Shown here: piece by piece, positions 55,588-63,818 of the stretch
Position numbering within the stretch: position 1 is the first letter of the stretch
Layout of the letters: the number at the start of each line of letters is the position of its first letter
From: an uncultured Desulfatiglans sp.
GTDB lineage: Bacteria > Desulfobacterota > DSM-4660 > Desulfatiglandales > Desulfatiglandaceae
DNA length: 64,000 bases
Assembly (NCBI GenBank): GCA_900498135.1
Contig: LR026961.1
Coordinates: forward strand, 4,549,211-4,613,210
Reading direction: 5' to 3'
Notes under the pieces: model-generated
What the model saw: the letters and a program-made list of their open reading frames with translations, nothing else
Database searches by the model: none
Told to the model about the DNA's origin: nothing
Position numbers and translations under genes: made by a program

Positions 55588-56253
55588 TTATTGCTGAAGG
55601 GAATATCGACGTGTCCTCCGTGGTTTGGCCCGCCCCTCTCCGAGCGGATGGGACATCAAAAGATTTTGCCAACTGGTGGTGACGTGGCAGCGCCAGCACT
55701 CCAGTACCGGAAAGGACAGGTCCTGCGATCCCATGCCGTGGGCCGATTTGATCTTTTTCCAGAACTCTTTATCGTGGTGCGAGTATGGGGCCTTATGACA
55801 GCGATGACAGTTTTTCCTCTCCCTCGGCGAATGCCGGTACCCCGGTACATCCCACGTCTCGATGGCATGGCACTCCCGGCACCGGCTACCGAAAAGCCCT
55901 TCATGGATATCGGTGTGGCAGTCGGTGCACTGAAGTCTCCCGCTCAGCATTGTGTGATCCATCCTCGCAATGCTCCCATGGAGCCCCTGATGCTCTCTAT
56001 GGCACTGCAGGCACTTGTCCTCTGCCTGATGGAACCGAAGCTCTCTCCTCATATCCGAGACGTCAGAAAACTCGTGACACTCCAAGCATTGAGCCTGCGA
56101 GACACCTCTCCACGGAACATGGCAGAGTTCGCACTCTTTGAACTCGACGTGAAATGTACTCAATGAGCCTGGTTGCGCAGCCCCTTCATACTGGAAGAGC
56201 CAGAACCACAACGCCGCGGAAGCGAGTATCGCTGCGATGTAGAGGAGCTTCAC
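55588..56253 (-). CDS. Seven-haem membrane-anchored c-type cytochrome
   Basis: 221 residues from the GTG at 56253. One N-terminal membrane helix (L-L-Y-I-A-A-I-L-A-S-A-A-L-W-F-W). Haem sites: CELCH, CLECH, CLQCH, CTDCH, CRECH, CHRCH, CWRCH, seven in all. Pattern fits cytochrome c7/NrfH-like periplasmic carriers. GAGGTGG is just upstream of the start. Overlaps the b-type gene by 4 bases. Likely takes electrons from the inner membrane and gives them to the outer conduit. Confidence 0.88.
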   Translation of the reverse strand: MKLLYIAAILASAALWFWLFQYEGAAQPGSLSTFHVEFKECELCHVPWRGVSQAQCLECHEFSDVSDMRRELRFHQAEDKCLQCHREHQGLHGSIARMDHTMLSGRLQCTDCHTDIHEGLFGSRCRECHAIETWDVPGYRHSPRERKNCHRCHKAPYSHHDKEFWKKIKSAHGMGSQDLSFPVLECWRCHVTTSWQNLLMSHPLGEGRAKPRRTRRYSLQQ

Positions 56254-56969
56254 GATGCCCACCTCAGACCGTAATAGAGAACCGTGACAATGTGAAGGAT
56301 GATGAAAGCGAACAGAAATATGGTCAGCACGTGGTGCACGCGCATCCATTTGGAAAACAGGGACTTGGTGGATTCGAAAAACAAGGAGGTGTACTCCAGT
56401 TGACTGATCGACTCCGCTAGATCCACGAGTTGTTCGCACCGCGCTTTCTGGGCTTCGTCGGCTTGTCTTTCTATCGGAGCGTCAATGTCTTCCGCCGTTT
56501 GAACATGCCCGGGGGCATCACGGATTCCACATGTGGAGAGATCGTTCCGGCGAGCGCGAAAAGAGTCCTTGAGCGTTGCGAGTTCACGCTGCTGATCTTT
56601 CAGCGTTTGGCTGACGCTCCGGAAAAGAAATCTTCCCGTGATGCCGCTCAGTACAACCAGCAGCATGGCTGTGAACGTCAGCACCCCGATCAGGCTATCC
56701 AGTTTGTGGCCGGAGTGAACGACGACCAGCGAAGGCCCGGCGAGCCCAAAGAAGATATGCGTCGATATGGGGTTCTGCCTGCCGCGCCGGCCCAGGACCC
56801 GCTTTCGAAAGGGATAGAGAAGGGTGAGGAACATCATCGCCGCGCCGGTCATGCCGATCAAATGTCCGGCGAGGCTACCCGCAAACCGCGGGCTCTGGTG
56901 GAAGAAGAATCCCCCTACCAGTACGAGAAAAAATAGGGCGAGCAAACGGTTGGTGTCCCTGTCGATCAT
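56250..56969 (-). CDS. Membrane b-type cytochrome-like protein
   Basis: 239 residues from M-I-D-R-D-T-N. Four membrane helices with His residues set for haem: G-H-L-I-G-M-T-G, H-I-F-F-G-L-A-G, V-V-V-H-S-G-H-K, and R-V-H-H-V-L-T-I. A long charged loop (about 125-190) separates helices 3 and 4. It may pass quinol electrons to the seven-haem cytochrome (inference from order). GAGG precedes the start. Confidence 0.7.
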   Translation of the reverse strand: MIDRDTNRLLALFFLVLVGGFFFHQSPRFAGSLAGHLIGMTGAAMMFLTLLYPFRKRVLGRRGRQNPISTHIFFGLAGPSLVVVHSGHKLDSLIGVLTFTAMLLVVLSGITGRFLFRSVSQTLKDQQRELATLKDSFRARRNDLSTCGIRDAPGHVQTAEDIDAPIERQADEAQKARCEQLVDLAESISQLEYTSLFFESTKSLFSKWMRVHHVLTIFLFAFIILHIVTVLYYGLRWAS

Positions 56970-56977
56970 AGCTGCCC

Positions 56978-57240
56978 TCACGCATCAAGTGTTACGTCCA
57001 TGGTGGGTACGGCAACGCAGGGAAGGATCAGCTTCTTTGCGATGTCCTCCTTGTCGAGGCCCTCGGTTGTCTCCATCTCGACCTCACCCGACATGAGCCT
57101 GTTCCTGCATGTGCCGCAGAAGCCCTGCCTTCAATCGCTGTCGATTTCTATGCCGTATTCTTCGGCAAGATCCAGGATGTCTTCGACACGGTCTTCCCAA
57201 TCCAGGACCTTTTCCGATTTCCGGAATTCGATCTTATCAC
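56978..57240 (-). pseudogene. [2Fe-2S] ferredoxin with frameshift and UGA at a ligand
   Basis: The reading frame from about 57230 gives I-E-F-R-K-S-E-K-V-L-D-W, D-L-A-E-E-Y-G-I-E-I-D-S-D, then TGA, then R-Q-G-F-C-G-T-C-R-N-R-L and L-P-C-V-A-V-P, ending at 56978. Plant-type ferredoxins have Cys where the TGA lies (57131-57133). At the 5' end GTG-ATA-AG-ATC is one base short of a start (GTG-ATA-AAG-ATC). Both lesions suggest decay, but Sec insertion at the ligand is not excluded. It sits in the electron-transfer block. Confidence 0.65.
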
Positions 57241-57605
57241 ATATTCTTTTTCTCCTCCCTGAGCAGTTCCTCCAGGATCTGCTTCGTCCTTCTGTGCCTC
57301 AGGAAAAATGCCGCCGTGGCGCCCAGGAAAAAGAGAACCAGGAATAGCATGACAAAAAAGTGTGGCCACGACATGCCGAGGATTCCTTCTTTCCGCTCCA
57401 GGTATTTCGGCGATATCTTCATCTCTTCGCGAAACCAACGGATGTCGGTTCCGTTCGAATCGGCCGACTCCCCTGTCCCCGCTTGGGCGAGGCAGGCATT
57501 CGGGCCCGGATGTAACGGAAACCCTGATCGCTCTGATATCAGGCTGGAGGGAAGGGCCAAAGCCAGAAGTGCAAACAACATCCATTTCAGCGGGTCATCA
57601 TACAT
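57237..57605 (-). CDS. Small two-helix membrane protein
   Basis: 122 residues. First helix near the N-terminus (L-K-W-M-L-F-A-L-L-A-L-A-L), a polar periplasmic part of about 60 residues, second helix (H-F-F-V-M-L-F-L-V-L-F-F-L-G-A), and a charged tail (Q-I-L-E-E-L-L-R-E-E-K-K). Family unknown. It ends on the start of the ferredoxin remnant, so it belongs to the minus-strand electron-transfer unit. Confidence 0.55.
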   Translation of the reverse strand: MYDDPLKWMLFALLALALPSSLISERSGFPLHPGPNACLAQAGTGESADSNGTDIRWFREEMKISPKYLERKEGILGMSWPHFFVMLFLVLFFLGATAAFFLRHRRTKQILEELLREEKKNM

Positions 57606-57746
57606 GGACTCTCTCCTTCAGAGGACGATCGACTTCAGCTGTCTGCCCAGCTTGCCCCCATTGGGGGGCTGTTGACCTCGCGAGAGGATTCGATAACGCC
57701 CCCGGTTCGAGGAGACCCTGTGCCTGGGCCATTTCCTTCTATTTTG

Positions 57747-57920
57747 TTTTCATCCGGAAATGATTTCCCGGTAGAACCCAGTTTCCAATCCGGAAACGAG
57801 GATTTTTGGCTAATATCAAGGAAATCAATCGTTTGCGCGTTGGCGACCTGCAGGTCGCCGCACAAGCAAACGTGCAGATTGACGCCGAGATTGGCCAAAA
57901 AGACCATTTCCGGATGGAAA
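57747..57920 (-). repeat. Palindromic repeat copy R8a
   Basis: 174 bp, no insert. Termini TTTCATCCGGAAATG and CATTTCCGGATGGAAA, centre GCGACCTGCAGGTCGC at about 57844-57859. Followed directly by a tandem half copy. Confidence 0.9.
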
Positions 57921-58017
57921 TCAAGCGTTTGCGCGGAGGCGACCTGCAGGTCGCCGCACAAGCAAACGTGCAGATTGACGCCGAGATTGGCCAAAAAGAC
58001 CATTTCCGGATGGAAAC
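57921..58017 (-). repeat. Palindromic repeat copy R8b (tandem half copy)
   Basis: 97 bp repeating the right half of R8a, from TCAAGCGTTTGCGCGG to GGATGGAAAC. It begins in the middle of a left arm and lacks the outer end, as expected of a tandem duplication. It ends two bases before the stop of the histidine kinase gene. Confidence 0.85.
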
Positions 58018-58019
58018 TG

Positions 58020-59030
58020 TTATGAAACGGTCGGCAGCCGCAGAGAGAACGTGACGCCTCCCTCGGGATTTGAACGTAGGGAAATCGTTCCTCCGTGAGC
58101 CTCCACGATTTTCTTGACGATGGAAAGCCCGAGGCCGGTGCCACTCTTCTTGGTGGAATAGAAAGGTTCGAATATTCTGGCGCGCTGCCCTTCCTCGATG
58201 CCGCAGCCGCAATCGGAAACCTCGAGCACTGTTTCACCTTTTTCCACGCGGGTTCGGATCTGGACCGTCTGACCGGAGGGCGATGCCTGAATGGCATTCG
58301 TCAGCAGGTTGACAAGGACTTGTTTCATTCTATTTCTGTCGAGAAGCTGGGGTGCGATCTTGGGGTCGAGGTCTGTTTCGAGGACTACACCCCCCGCCTG
58401 AGCCACGGGTCCGAGGGCCGCTGCGCATTCCTCCGACAAACCGTTGACGCTTTCAGGTTTCCTGTCGAGTTCGAGCGGGCGCCCAAAGTCCAGCATGTCT
58501 TTGACCATGGCCTCCAGCCGGGCTGTTTCGCTCACCGCGAGTTCGAGCTTCTTGCGACTCTTCTGATCAGCTTGCAGCTCCCTGGATACCTGGCTCACGA
58601 ATCCTCCGATGGCCATCAAGGGGGATTTCATGTCGTGGGCGATTTCGGCCACTGCCCTTCCTATGGCGGCGAGTTTTTCGGCCTCTAAACGTGCGGCGTG
58701 CTCCTTCCTCTCTTTCTCCGCCAGGTAGCCCAGGACCAGGGCGATGAAGACATACAGGGCGCCTTCGAAGAGGAGGTTGAAATCATGCGAAAAACTTCGC
58801 CACCGGTAGATCCCGAAGGGAAGATAGAAGAGGGTGGCCGCCGCTGAGACCGCCACGGCTCCCCTCAGGCCGAACCAGAAACTTCCCAGGATCAGGGGGA
58901 GGTAAAAGAGCATCCGGTAGGCGGTGTGGCGGACCATTCGCTCGGGCACCGTGAGGTAATGGAGGGCGCAGATCGCCAGAATCAGGAAAACGATGGCGAA
59001 AATCTTGAAGTTCTTGTGCCGGAAAGTCAT
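58020..59030 (-). CDS. Sensor histidine kinase
   Basis: 336 residues from M-T-F-R-H-K-N-F-K. N-terminal membrane part with about four helices (to residue ~105), no separate sensor domain. H-box E-I-A-H-D-M-K-S-P-L near 135, N-box N-L-L-T-N-A-I-Q-A near 240, D-C-G-C-G-I and G-T-G-L-G-L-S-I-V-K-K in the ATPase. GGGAGGTGAAG precedes the start. No response regulator is adjacent. Signal unknown. R8 follows its stop immediately and may serve as terminator. Confidence 0.9.
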   Translation of the reverse strand: MTFRHKNFKIFAIVFLILAICALHYLTVPERMVRHTAYRMLFYLPLILGSFWFGLRGAVAVSAAATLFYLPFGIYRWRSFSHDFNLLFEGALYVFIALVLGYLAEKERKEHAARLEAEKLAAIGRAVAEIAHDMKSPLMAIGGFVSQVSRELQADQKSRKKLELAVSETARLEAMVKDMLDFGRPLELDRKPESVNGLSEECAAALGPVAQAGGVVLETDLDPKIAPQLLDRNRMKQVLVNLLTNAIQASPSGQTVQIRTRVEKGETVLEVSDCGCGIEEGQRARIFEPFYSTKKSGTGLGLSIVKKIVEAHGGTISLRSNPEGGVTFSLRLPTVS

Positions 59031-59084
59031 GGGGTCTTCACCTCCCTGGGAATAGATTTGAGTCTTTCCGAGCATTCACCATCA

Positions 59085-59604
59085 TGACGTTGGCCATCGC
59101 CGCCATCAAGTGTTAGAGGTTGCGCCAGTGCTGCAACCAATGCCCGGAGTTGTCTCCCATGAAATCGATTTCCGCCTGGCCCTTCCGGTTCAAGAGAACG
59201 GTGTCCTTTTGGATCCATTCGCCAGGGGTTAGCCGCGGGTTCACCATTTTGAAGGAATCTCCCTATTCCTCGAGATTTCGCAGGCCTAGCATCTGAGCAT
59301 TTTTCCCCAGCGTGTCAAAGGTAGATCTTTCAACACACTATCAGAGACCGGAACGCCGTGCCAGTGGATAGTGGATTTTTCGGTGAGAGATTTTTCCAGC
59401 ACGATCTGGATCATAATCTCCTTCCCTGAGGCGTATTTTTGATCCGGGGACCTTTCCGTCGCAAGTCCACGCCCAGACGTCCATCATCCACGGCCCCGTG
59501 TGCCAGTCGCTGTATCCTTTCGCTTGGGCAAAGGCCTCCCGGAAGGTGAAAAACACCGGGATAGCCCCCAGGAAACCCAGTAATGAAGATCTGAGGAATT
59601 GCAT
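59085..59604 (-). pseudogene. Multicopper oxidase remnant, internally deleted
   Basis: The 5' part (59604 down) has a signal-like start, A-K-G-Y-S-D-W-H-T-G-P-W-M-M-D (also found in the SHOCT gene at 41700) and D-G-K-V-P-G-S-K-I-R-L-R-E-G-D. After a frameshift near 59420, S-T-I-H-W-H-G-V-P-V is read, a copper-binding motif. The 3' part (about 59230-59085) reads T-P-G-E-W-I-Q-K-D-T-V and S-G-H-W-L-Q-H, then a stop. Most of the middle is gone. Confidence 0.65.
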
Positions 59605-59687
59605 GGGTACCTCCTTGTTATCTGAAAAATGGTTCTATCTCTAAAAACGCATGAGATCCGGAACAGGGTGTGGAAAAAAACTGAAGC

Positions 59688-59855
59688 GCGGAAATAATTT
59701 CGCGGTAGGACTAAGTTTCCAATCCGGAAATGAGGATTCTTGGCCAATATCAAGGAAATCAAGCGTTTGTGCGGAGGCGACCTGTAGGTCGCCGCACAAG
59801 CAAACGTGCAGATTGACGCCGAGATTAGCCAAAAAGACCATTTCCGGATGGAAAC
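59688..59855 (-). repeat. Palindromic repeat copy R9
   Basis: 168 bp, left end worn (GCGGAAATAATTTCG). Central palindrome has one mismatch (GCGACCTGTAGGTCGC). Right end CATTTCCGGATGGAAAC followed by TA. Confidence 0.85.
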
Positions 59856-60242
59856 TACTTACAAAAGGAACTTCACGGGTTCTTTCAACTTTTTTTATCT
59901 TCCGACCGCTCCGCAAGAAAGGTGACCGCTAGCCGTGATATCCTCTCGACCCACCAACGACTGACCATCGAGTTCAATGTGAAAGAACAAGACACGGTCC
60001 AGCGCAAGCACCTGCGCCTCTGTAGCAGCGTTGAACCCGAACATCAGGAAGCCTATCAGAACCTGGGGCTAAAGGAGGTCCCCAGGCCAAGAAAATGGCG
60101 ACCGTAAAATGAGTAGTGGCCACAAAATCGCCGAACATAGTGAAATTTCAGCCCTTGGTAAAAAAATGGCAAACTTGGGCTAGAACCTTGATAGTCCGGG
60201 TATTTTACAGAACCAGGGAAGATCCTGAGAATCGTTGGCAAG
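59856..60242. other. Intergenic, no gene recognised
   Basis: Nothing convincing was seen. It lies downstream of the NCS2 permease stop. A 61-codon plus frame (59922-60107) has no features. Confidence 0.4.
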
Positions 60243-61571
60243 TCACGTTGTTTTCGGCATTTTCCCCAGGCGCAGGACCTGGTTGAGGAAAACTGCGATT
60301 ACGGTGCTCAGCGTCAACGATGACTCGAAGAGCGGTCTGATGGCATGAGGAATGTCGACAAAAAGGGAGGGGAGCAGATCAAGGCTCAATCCGAAAATAA
60401 TCGATATGCCGATCACAAAGGTTTTGCGGTTATCTATACCCGCCCCAAGTATGATCTGAATCCCTGAAATGATCATGAAGCAGGTGACAAAAATGAGGAT
60501 GGCCCCCATCACCGGCATCGGCATGAGTGAAAGAATTCCGGTTATCTTAGGAAAGAAACCGAAGAGGATGAAGAGCGCGCCAGCCATGTACCCGATGTAA
60601 CGGCTGGTAGCACCTGAGGCGGCGCTGAACGCTACATTGCTTGCCGAGGTGTCTGAAGCCATTCCTCCCAGCAGACCCGAGACCGTCACGCAGCAGGCAT
60701 CCGCCACAAGCCCGTTGCCGATGCGCTTCGTATCAGGCTGTGTCCATTCCGTGTCATTGATCTTTTCACACATGATGAGATTGCCGAATGACTTGAGCGC
60801 CCCGGTAATAGAGACGATGGCAAAGATTGGGACCAGCGACCACTTGAAAGTGATGTCCAGCATCCCTTTCGTTGAAGGCAATGCCAGCCACGGTGCGGCG
60901 TCAATCATATGAAAGTGCTCCCTGGTCAACAACCCGGCAGGGAGTGATAAGAGATAACCCGTGATTAATCCGCCAAGGACACTGTAAAGTTTGAGTCTCC
61001 CCTTGCCCCAGATATTTATGCCAATCATAACGAGCAGGGTCACGAATGCCACAGCCACGCACATTCCCTGGATTGGTTCGCCTTCGTAGTTGATGCCTAG
61101 GCATTTGGAGACGCCCAGCGGAATGACCCCCACCGCAACCATGAAAACCACCAAGCCGGTTATTTCAGGGGGAAAAAGAAATCTGATACGCGGAAGCGCC
61201 CGGGCGAAGACAATTTCGACAAGACCGGCAACGATGGTCATGCCGCGCATCAAGGGCAGACCCCCAAGCCATGCCGCCGTCATAGAGGCAGTAAAGAAAT
61301 TCGGCCCGCACAGGTTCGGACAGAGGTACCCGGATCCAAACCAGCCGAACCGAAATGCCTGGAAGATGGTACCCAACCCGGAGGAGATCATCGTAAGCGC
61401 AACAACAGAGCGAAGCAGGTCGAAGCCGCCGCCGATTTCCGTCACAAGGACGACCGGAAGCACGAGCGTGCTTGACATGAGAAAAGTGTGCTGAAAGCCT
61501 AAGAGAAACAATGAGAAGAACGGCAGCTTGTCGTCGACACCGTAGATGAGTTTTTCGGGTCTCTTGGCCAC
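60243..61571 (-). CDS. NCS2 family nucleobase permease
   Basis: 442 residues. Landmarks as in the first copy: G-F-Q-H-T-F-L-M-S-S-T-L, G-S-G-Y-L-C-P-N-L-C-G-P-N-F, G-G-M-A-S-D-T-S-A-S-N-V-A-F-S-A-A-S-G. About 12-14 helices, no soluble tail. It probably takes up uracil, xanthine or a related base. The Cache-domain gene lies 10 bases upstream, so the two may be linked, for example as a sensing and uptake pair. Confidence 0.88.
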   Translation of the reverse strand: MAKRPEKLIYGVDDKLPFFSLFLLGFQHTFLMSSTLVLPVVLVTEIGGGFDLLRSVVALTMISSGLGTIFQAFRFGWFGSGYLCPNLCGPNFFTASMTAAWLGGLPLMRGMTIVAGLVEIVFARALPRIRFLFPPEITGLVVFMVAVGVIPLGVSKCLGINYEGEPIQGMCVAVAFVTLLVMIGINIWGKGRLKLYSVLGGLITGYLLSLPAGLLTREHFHMIDAAPWLALPSTKGMLDITFKWSLVPIFAIVSITGALKSFGNLIMCEKINDTEWTQPDTKRIGNGLVADACCVTVSGLLGGMASDTSASNVAFSAASGATSRYIGYMAGALFILFGFFPKITGILSLMPMPVMGAILIFVTCFMIISGIQIILGAGIDNRKTFVIGISIIFGLSLDLLPSLFVDIPHAIRPLFESSLTLSTVIAVFLNQVLRLGKMPKTT

Positions 61572-61581
61572 GGCACTCTCC

Positions 61582-62493
61582 TTACTGTTTCATCCAGATG
61601 GGTGATGCAAGAAAGAAATCCGATCCGACCAGAAAGGTCTCATGGCCGATCCTGACCTTCCTGACATACGCCAGTTTGCGTGACGCAGCGACGGAACCCG
61701 GCCGGGGCCAGAGATGCTGTACCCATACCTCATCGTTTTTTTGGAGTTTGTCGATGATTTCCTTCATGACGGGCCGCCCGATGGCGTCCCGGTACAAGGT
61801 GAGATCACGACCCTCCTTTTTCGGAAAGGCCGGATCGACCAAGGCCCGCCCCCTTTCGTCCGTCACCCAGATAAAGATATTGAAGAAACTGTAGCGTGAA
61901 GAGGGGTTGAGGAACTCTTTGAATGCTGTTGCCTTGCCTTCGGCCATCAGGAGGTCCACGGCGCTTTGGGCATTCTCCTGCACCATGACCTTCTCTATCT
62001 TGAGAAAATGGAGCCCGGCACCGATCGCCCATACCTGCCCATCGGGCATGACCGCCTTGCGGACATAGGCGCCCTTCCACTTCGGCTCGAACTCGTTCTG
62101 TTCCTGCCAGAGATAAAAAACCCAGCCATGGGCATCCCTCTGAGGCTTTCTGCAGACGTCGGTGACGAAACGGACCATGGGTTTGCCGTTCATGTCTCTG
62201 AGATCCATGAGGTTCTTGCCTACCAACTCCGGAATGGCGGGGTGAAAAATGCATTTTCCCGCGCTATCATAAACAAACAGAAAACAGTGATCGCCGAACC
62301 AACGGGACCCCTTCCGGTTAAACTCGACAAAGGAGTCACCACCCTCGCTTTCCAGGAGCATCGCCGCATCCTCAACGAGTTTTACCAGCCGTTTCGTATC
62401 CTCATACAAATATCCGCTCAACCGGTCATCAGCATGAAGATGGCCGGCATAGCAGAACAGAACTAAGAAGATGACCAGAATACGGAGCCCCAT
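61582..62493 (-). CDS. Secreted Cache domain (ligand-sensing type) protein
   Basis: 303 residues. Signal peptide (I-L-V-I-F-L-V-L-F-C-Y-A-G). Two Cache-like units: one with F-V-Y-D-S-A-G-K-C-I-F-H-P near 75 and W-V-F-Y-L-W-Q-E near 125, another with V-T-D-E-R-G-R-A-L-V-D-P near 210. No transmitter domain, so it is a free periplasmic binding protein. Ligand unknown. Its pairing with the permease suggests a small-molecule role. Confidence 0.8.
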   Translation of the reverse strand: MGLRILVIFLVLFCYAGHLHADDRLSGYLYEDTKRLVKLVEDAAMLLESEGGDSFVEFNRKGSRWFGDHCFLFVYDSAGKCIFHPAIPELVGKNLMDLRDMNGKPMVRFVTDVCRKPQRDAHGWVFYLWQEQNEFEPKWKGAYVRKAVMPDGQVWAIGAGLHFLKIEKVMVQENAQSAVDLLMAEGKATAFKEFLNPSSRYSFFNIFIWVTDERGRALVDPAFPKKEGRDLTLYRDAIGRPVMKEIIDKLQKNDEVWVQHLWPRPGSVAASRKLAYVRKVRIGHETFLVGSDFFLASPIWMKQ

Positions 62494-63296
62494 GACGGCC
62501 CTCCATCAAATCTTCAACGTCTTCAGGTTTAATGCCCAACCTTCCGCCACATGAACTGCGGTGCACGGACCCGTACGCATGATGGTGTGGGAGAGCGAAG
62601 GCCGTGAGGCCTCCCCCTGTCTCGATCAAATCGACGATAGAGAAAATAGGGAATGTCTTGATTGCAGGACTACACAAGTACCCAGAACCATTAAAATTTC
62701 TCGAAGTCAAGGGCGGCAGATCATCCTGGTTGTTAAGTCAATATCGCATGAGACAGCTAAAAGTTACAGTTCATCCGGTTTTTGCGTACCTGAGAGTCGA
62801 AAAAAGTGGACGATGACGTTTTCCTTTCCGGTGAACGCCAATTCGCCAAGAAGGAGGAAGCCGATCATGTCCACGAGCCATTTGTACCATGGGTGCGACG
62901 TCAAAGGCTATGACTACGTCAACGTAAAATAGCAGGAAGGAGCTGTGATTTTCATACTGTGACCGAAACGATTCGAGTCATAAACCTCCGTCTCGATCAA
63001 CCGCCACATCTCAGCCCGGTCCTTTCCCTTCCAGTGATGTGGACCCCAAGTATGGGAGCCGTTTTCCAAAGGTTTTCAGAGCCAGTTGATTTTTTCCGAT
63101 CGAGCGAATGTGAAATAGATGTCCATATCAAGGTGCTCTTCGATACCCCACCTGGAGATCACTGTCACCAGGCCCATATGAAAGAGCTACGGTCTGTTTC
63201 CTGCACCGCAACTCCATCGGCAATCTCAACCAGATGCGCTGCCGCCCTGTTCCATCCACGTTGTATCAGCCTTGGAGACATGTGCAGGAACACTGG
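62494..63296. other. Decayed intergenic, possible group II intron tail
   Basis: No intact gene was seen. About 62545-62640 contains TGAACTGCGGTGCACGGACC followed by CGTACGCATGATGGTGTGGGAG, which recalls sequences after group II intron reverse transcriptase genes. Minus frame near 62960-63010 reads M-W-R-L-I-E-T-E-V-Y, maybe a gene remnant. Both are weak. Confidence 0.3.
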
Positions 63297-63818
63297 TTAT
63301 CTATCAGACCTGAACGAATCAAAATCAGTTTTTTCTATGAGCGTCCTGATTTTCGCCCGCGGGAGCGCTGCACCTGATGCAACAACACGCCCATTGATGA
63401 CAAGGGCTGGCATTCCCATTACGCCATAGGTTCCGATCTCCTTGATGTCCCTAATATGCCGGATACTTGCCGACAGATCGAGTTCCGTCAGCACGGACAT
63501 CACTTCCATCTCCATCCGGTCGCACTGAGGACAGCCCGGACCGAGGATTGCAATATCCAGCCGGCCGCAGGCCGCCTCATCTTCATAAGGCAATCCGCAG
63601 TGCTTTTTGTACTCGCGGAGGAATGCGCGGGCATAATCATCAAGGGCCCTGGCAGGAATATAATTCTTTCCTCTGAGCCTTTCTAAGAGTTCAGCCTTGA
63701 TGTCTTCGTCCGATCCCTCGATGGGCCCGTCATAGACATCGGCAAGAGCCGCCTGCAGGCCTATTATGCCTACAGTTTGACCCTTCACCCTGATTTGAGA
63801 AATGCTATTCCGATCCAT
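63297..63818 (-). CDS. Glutaredoxin/thioredoxin-like protein with N-terminal extension
   Basis: 173 residues from M-D-R-N-S-I-S-Q. Residues ~1-85 form a helical N-terminal domain (V-K-G-Q-T-V-G-I-I-G-L, then R-A-F-L-R-E-Y-K-K-H-C-G). Residues ~90-165 are thioredoxin-like with the active site G-P-G-C-P-Q-C-D and the cis-Pro segment G-M-P-A-L-V-I-N-G. The C-P-Q-C motif suits the small archaeal-type redox proteins. GGAG precedes the start by about seven bases. Function unknown, perhaps linked to metalloid or redox stress. Confidence 0.8.
   Translation of the reverse strand: MDRNSISQIRVKGQTVGIIGLQAALADVYDGPIEGSDEDIKAELLERLRGKNYIPARALDDYARAFLREYKKHCGLPYEDEAACGRLDIAILGPGCPQCDRMEMEVMSVLTELDLSASIRHIRDIKEIGTYGVMGMPALVINGRVVASGAALPRAKIRTLIEKTDFDSFRSDR

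Noticed and set aside
1-59855. Regularly recurring repeats suggested a CRISPR array.
   Set aside because: Copies are 170-230 bp, kilobases apart and in both orientations, with no spacers and no cas genes.
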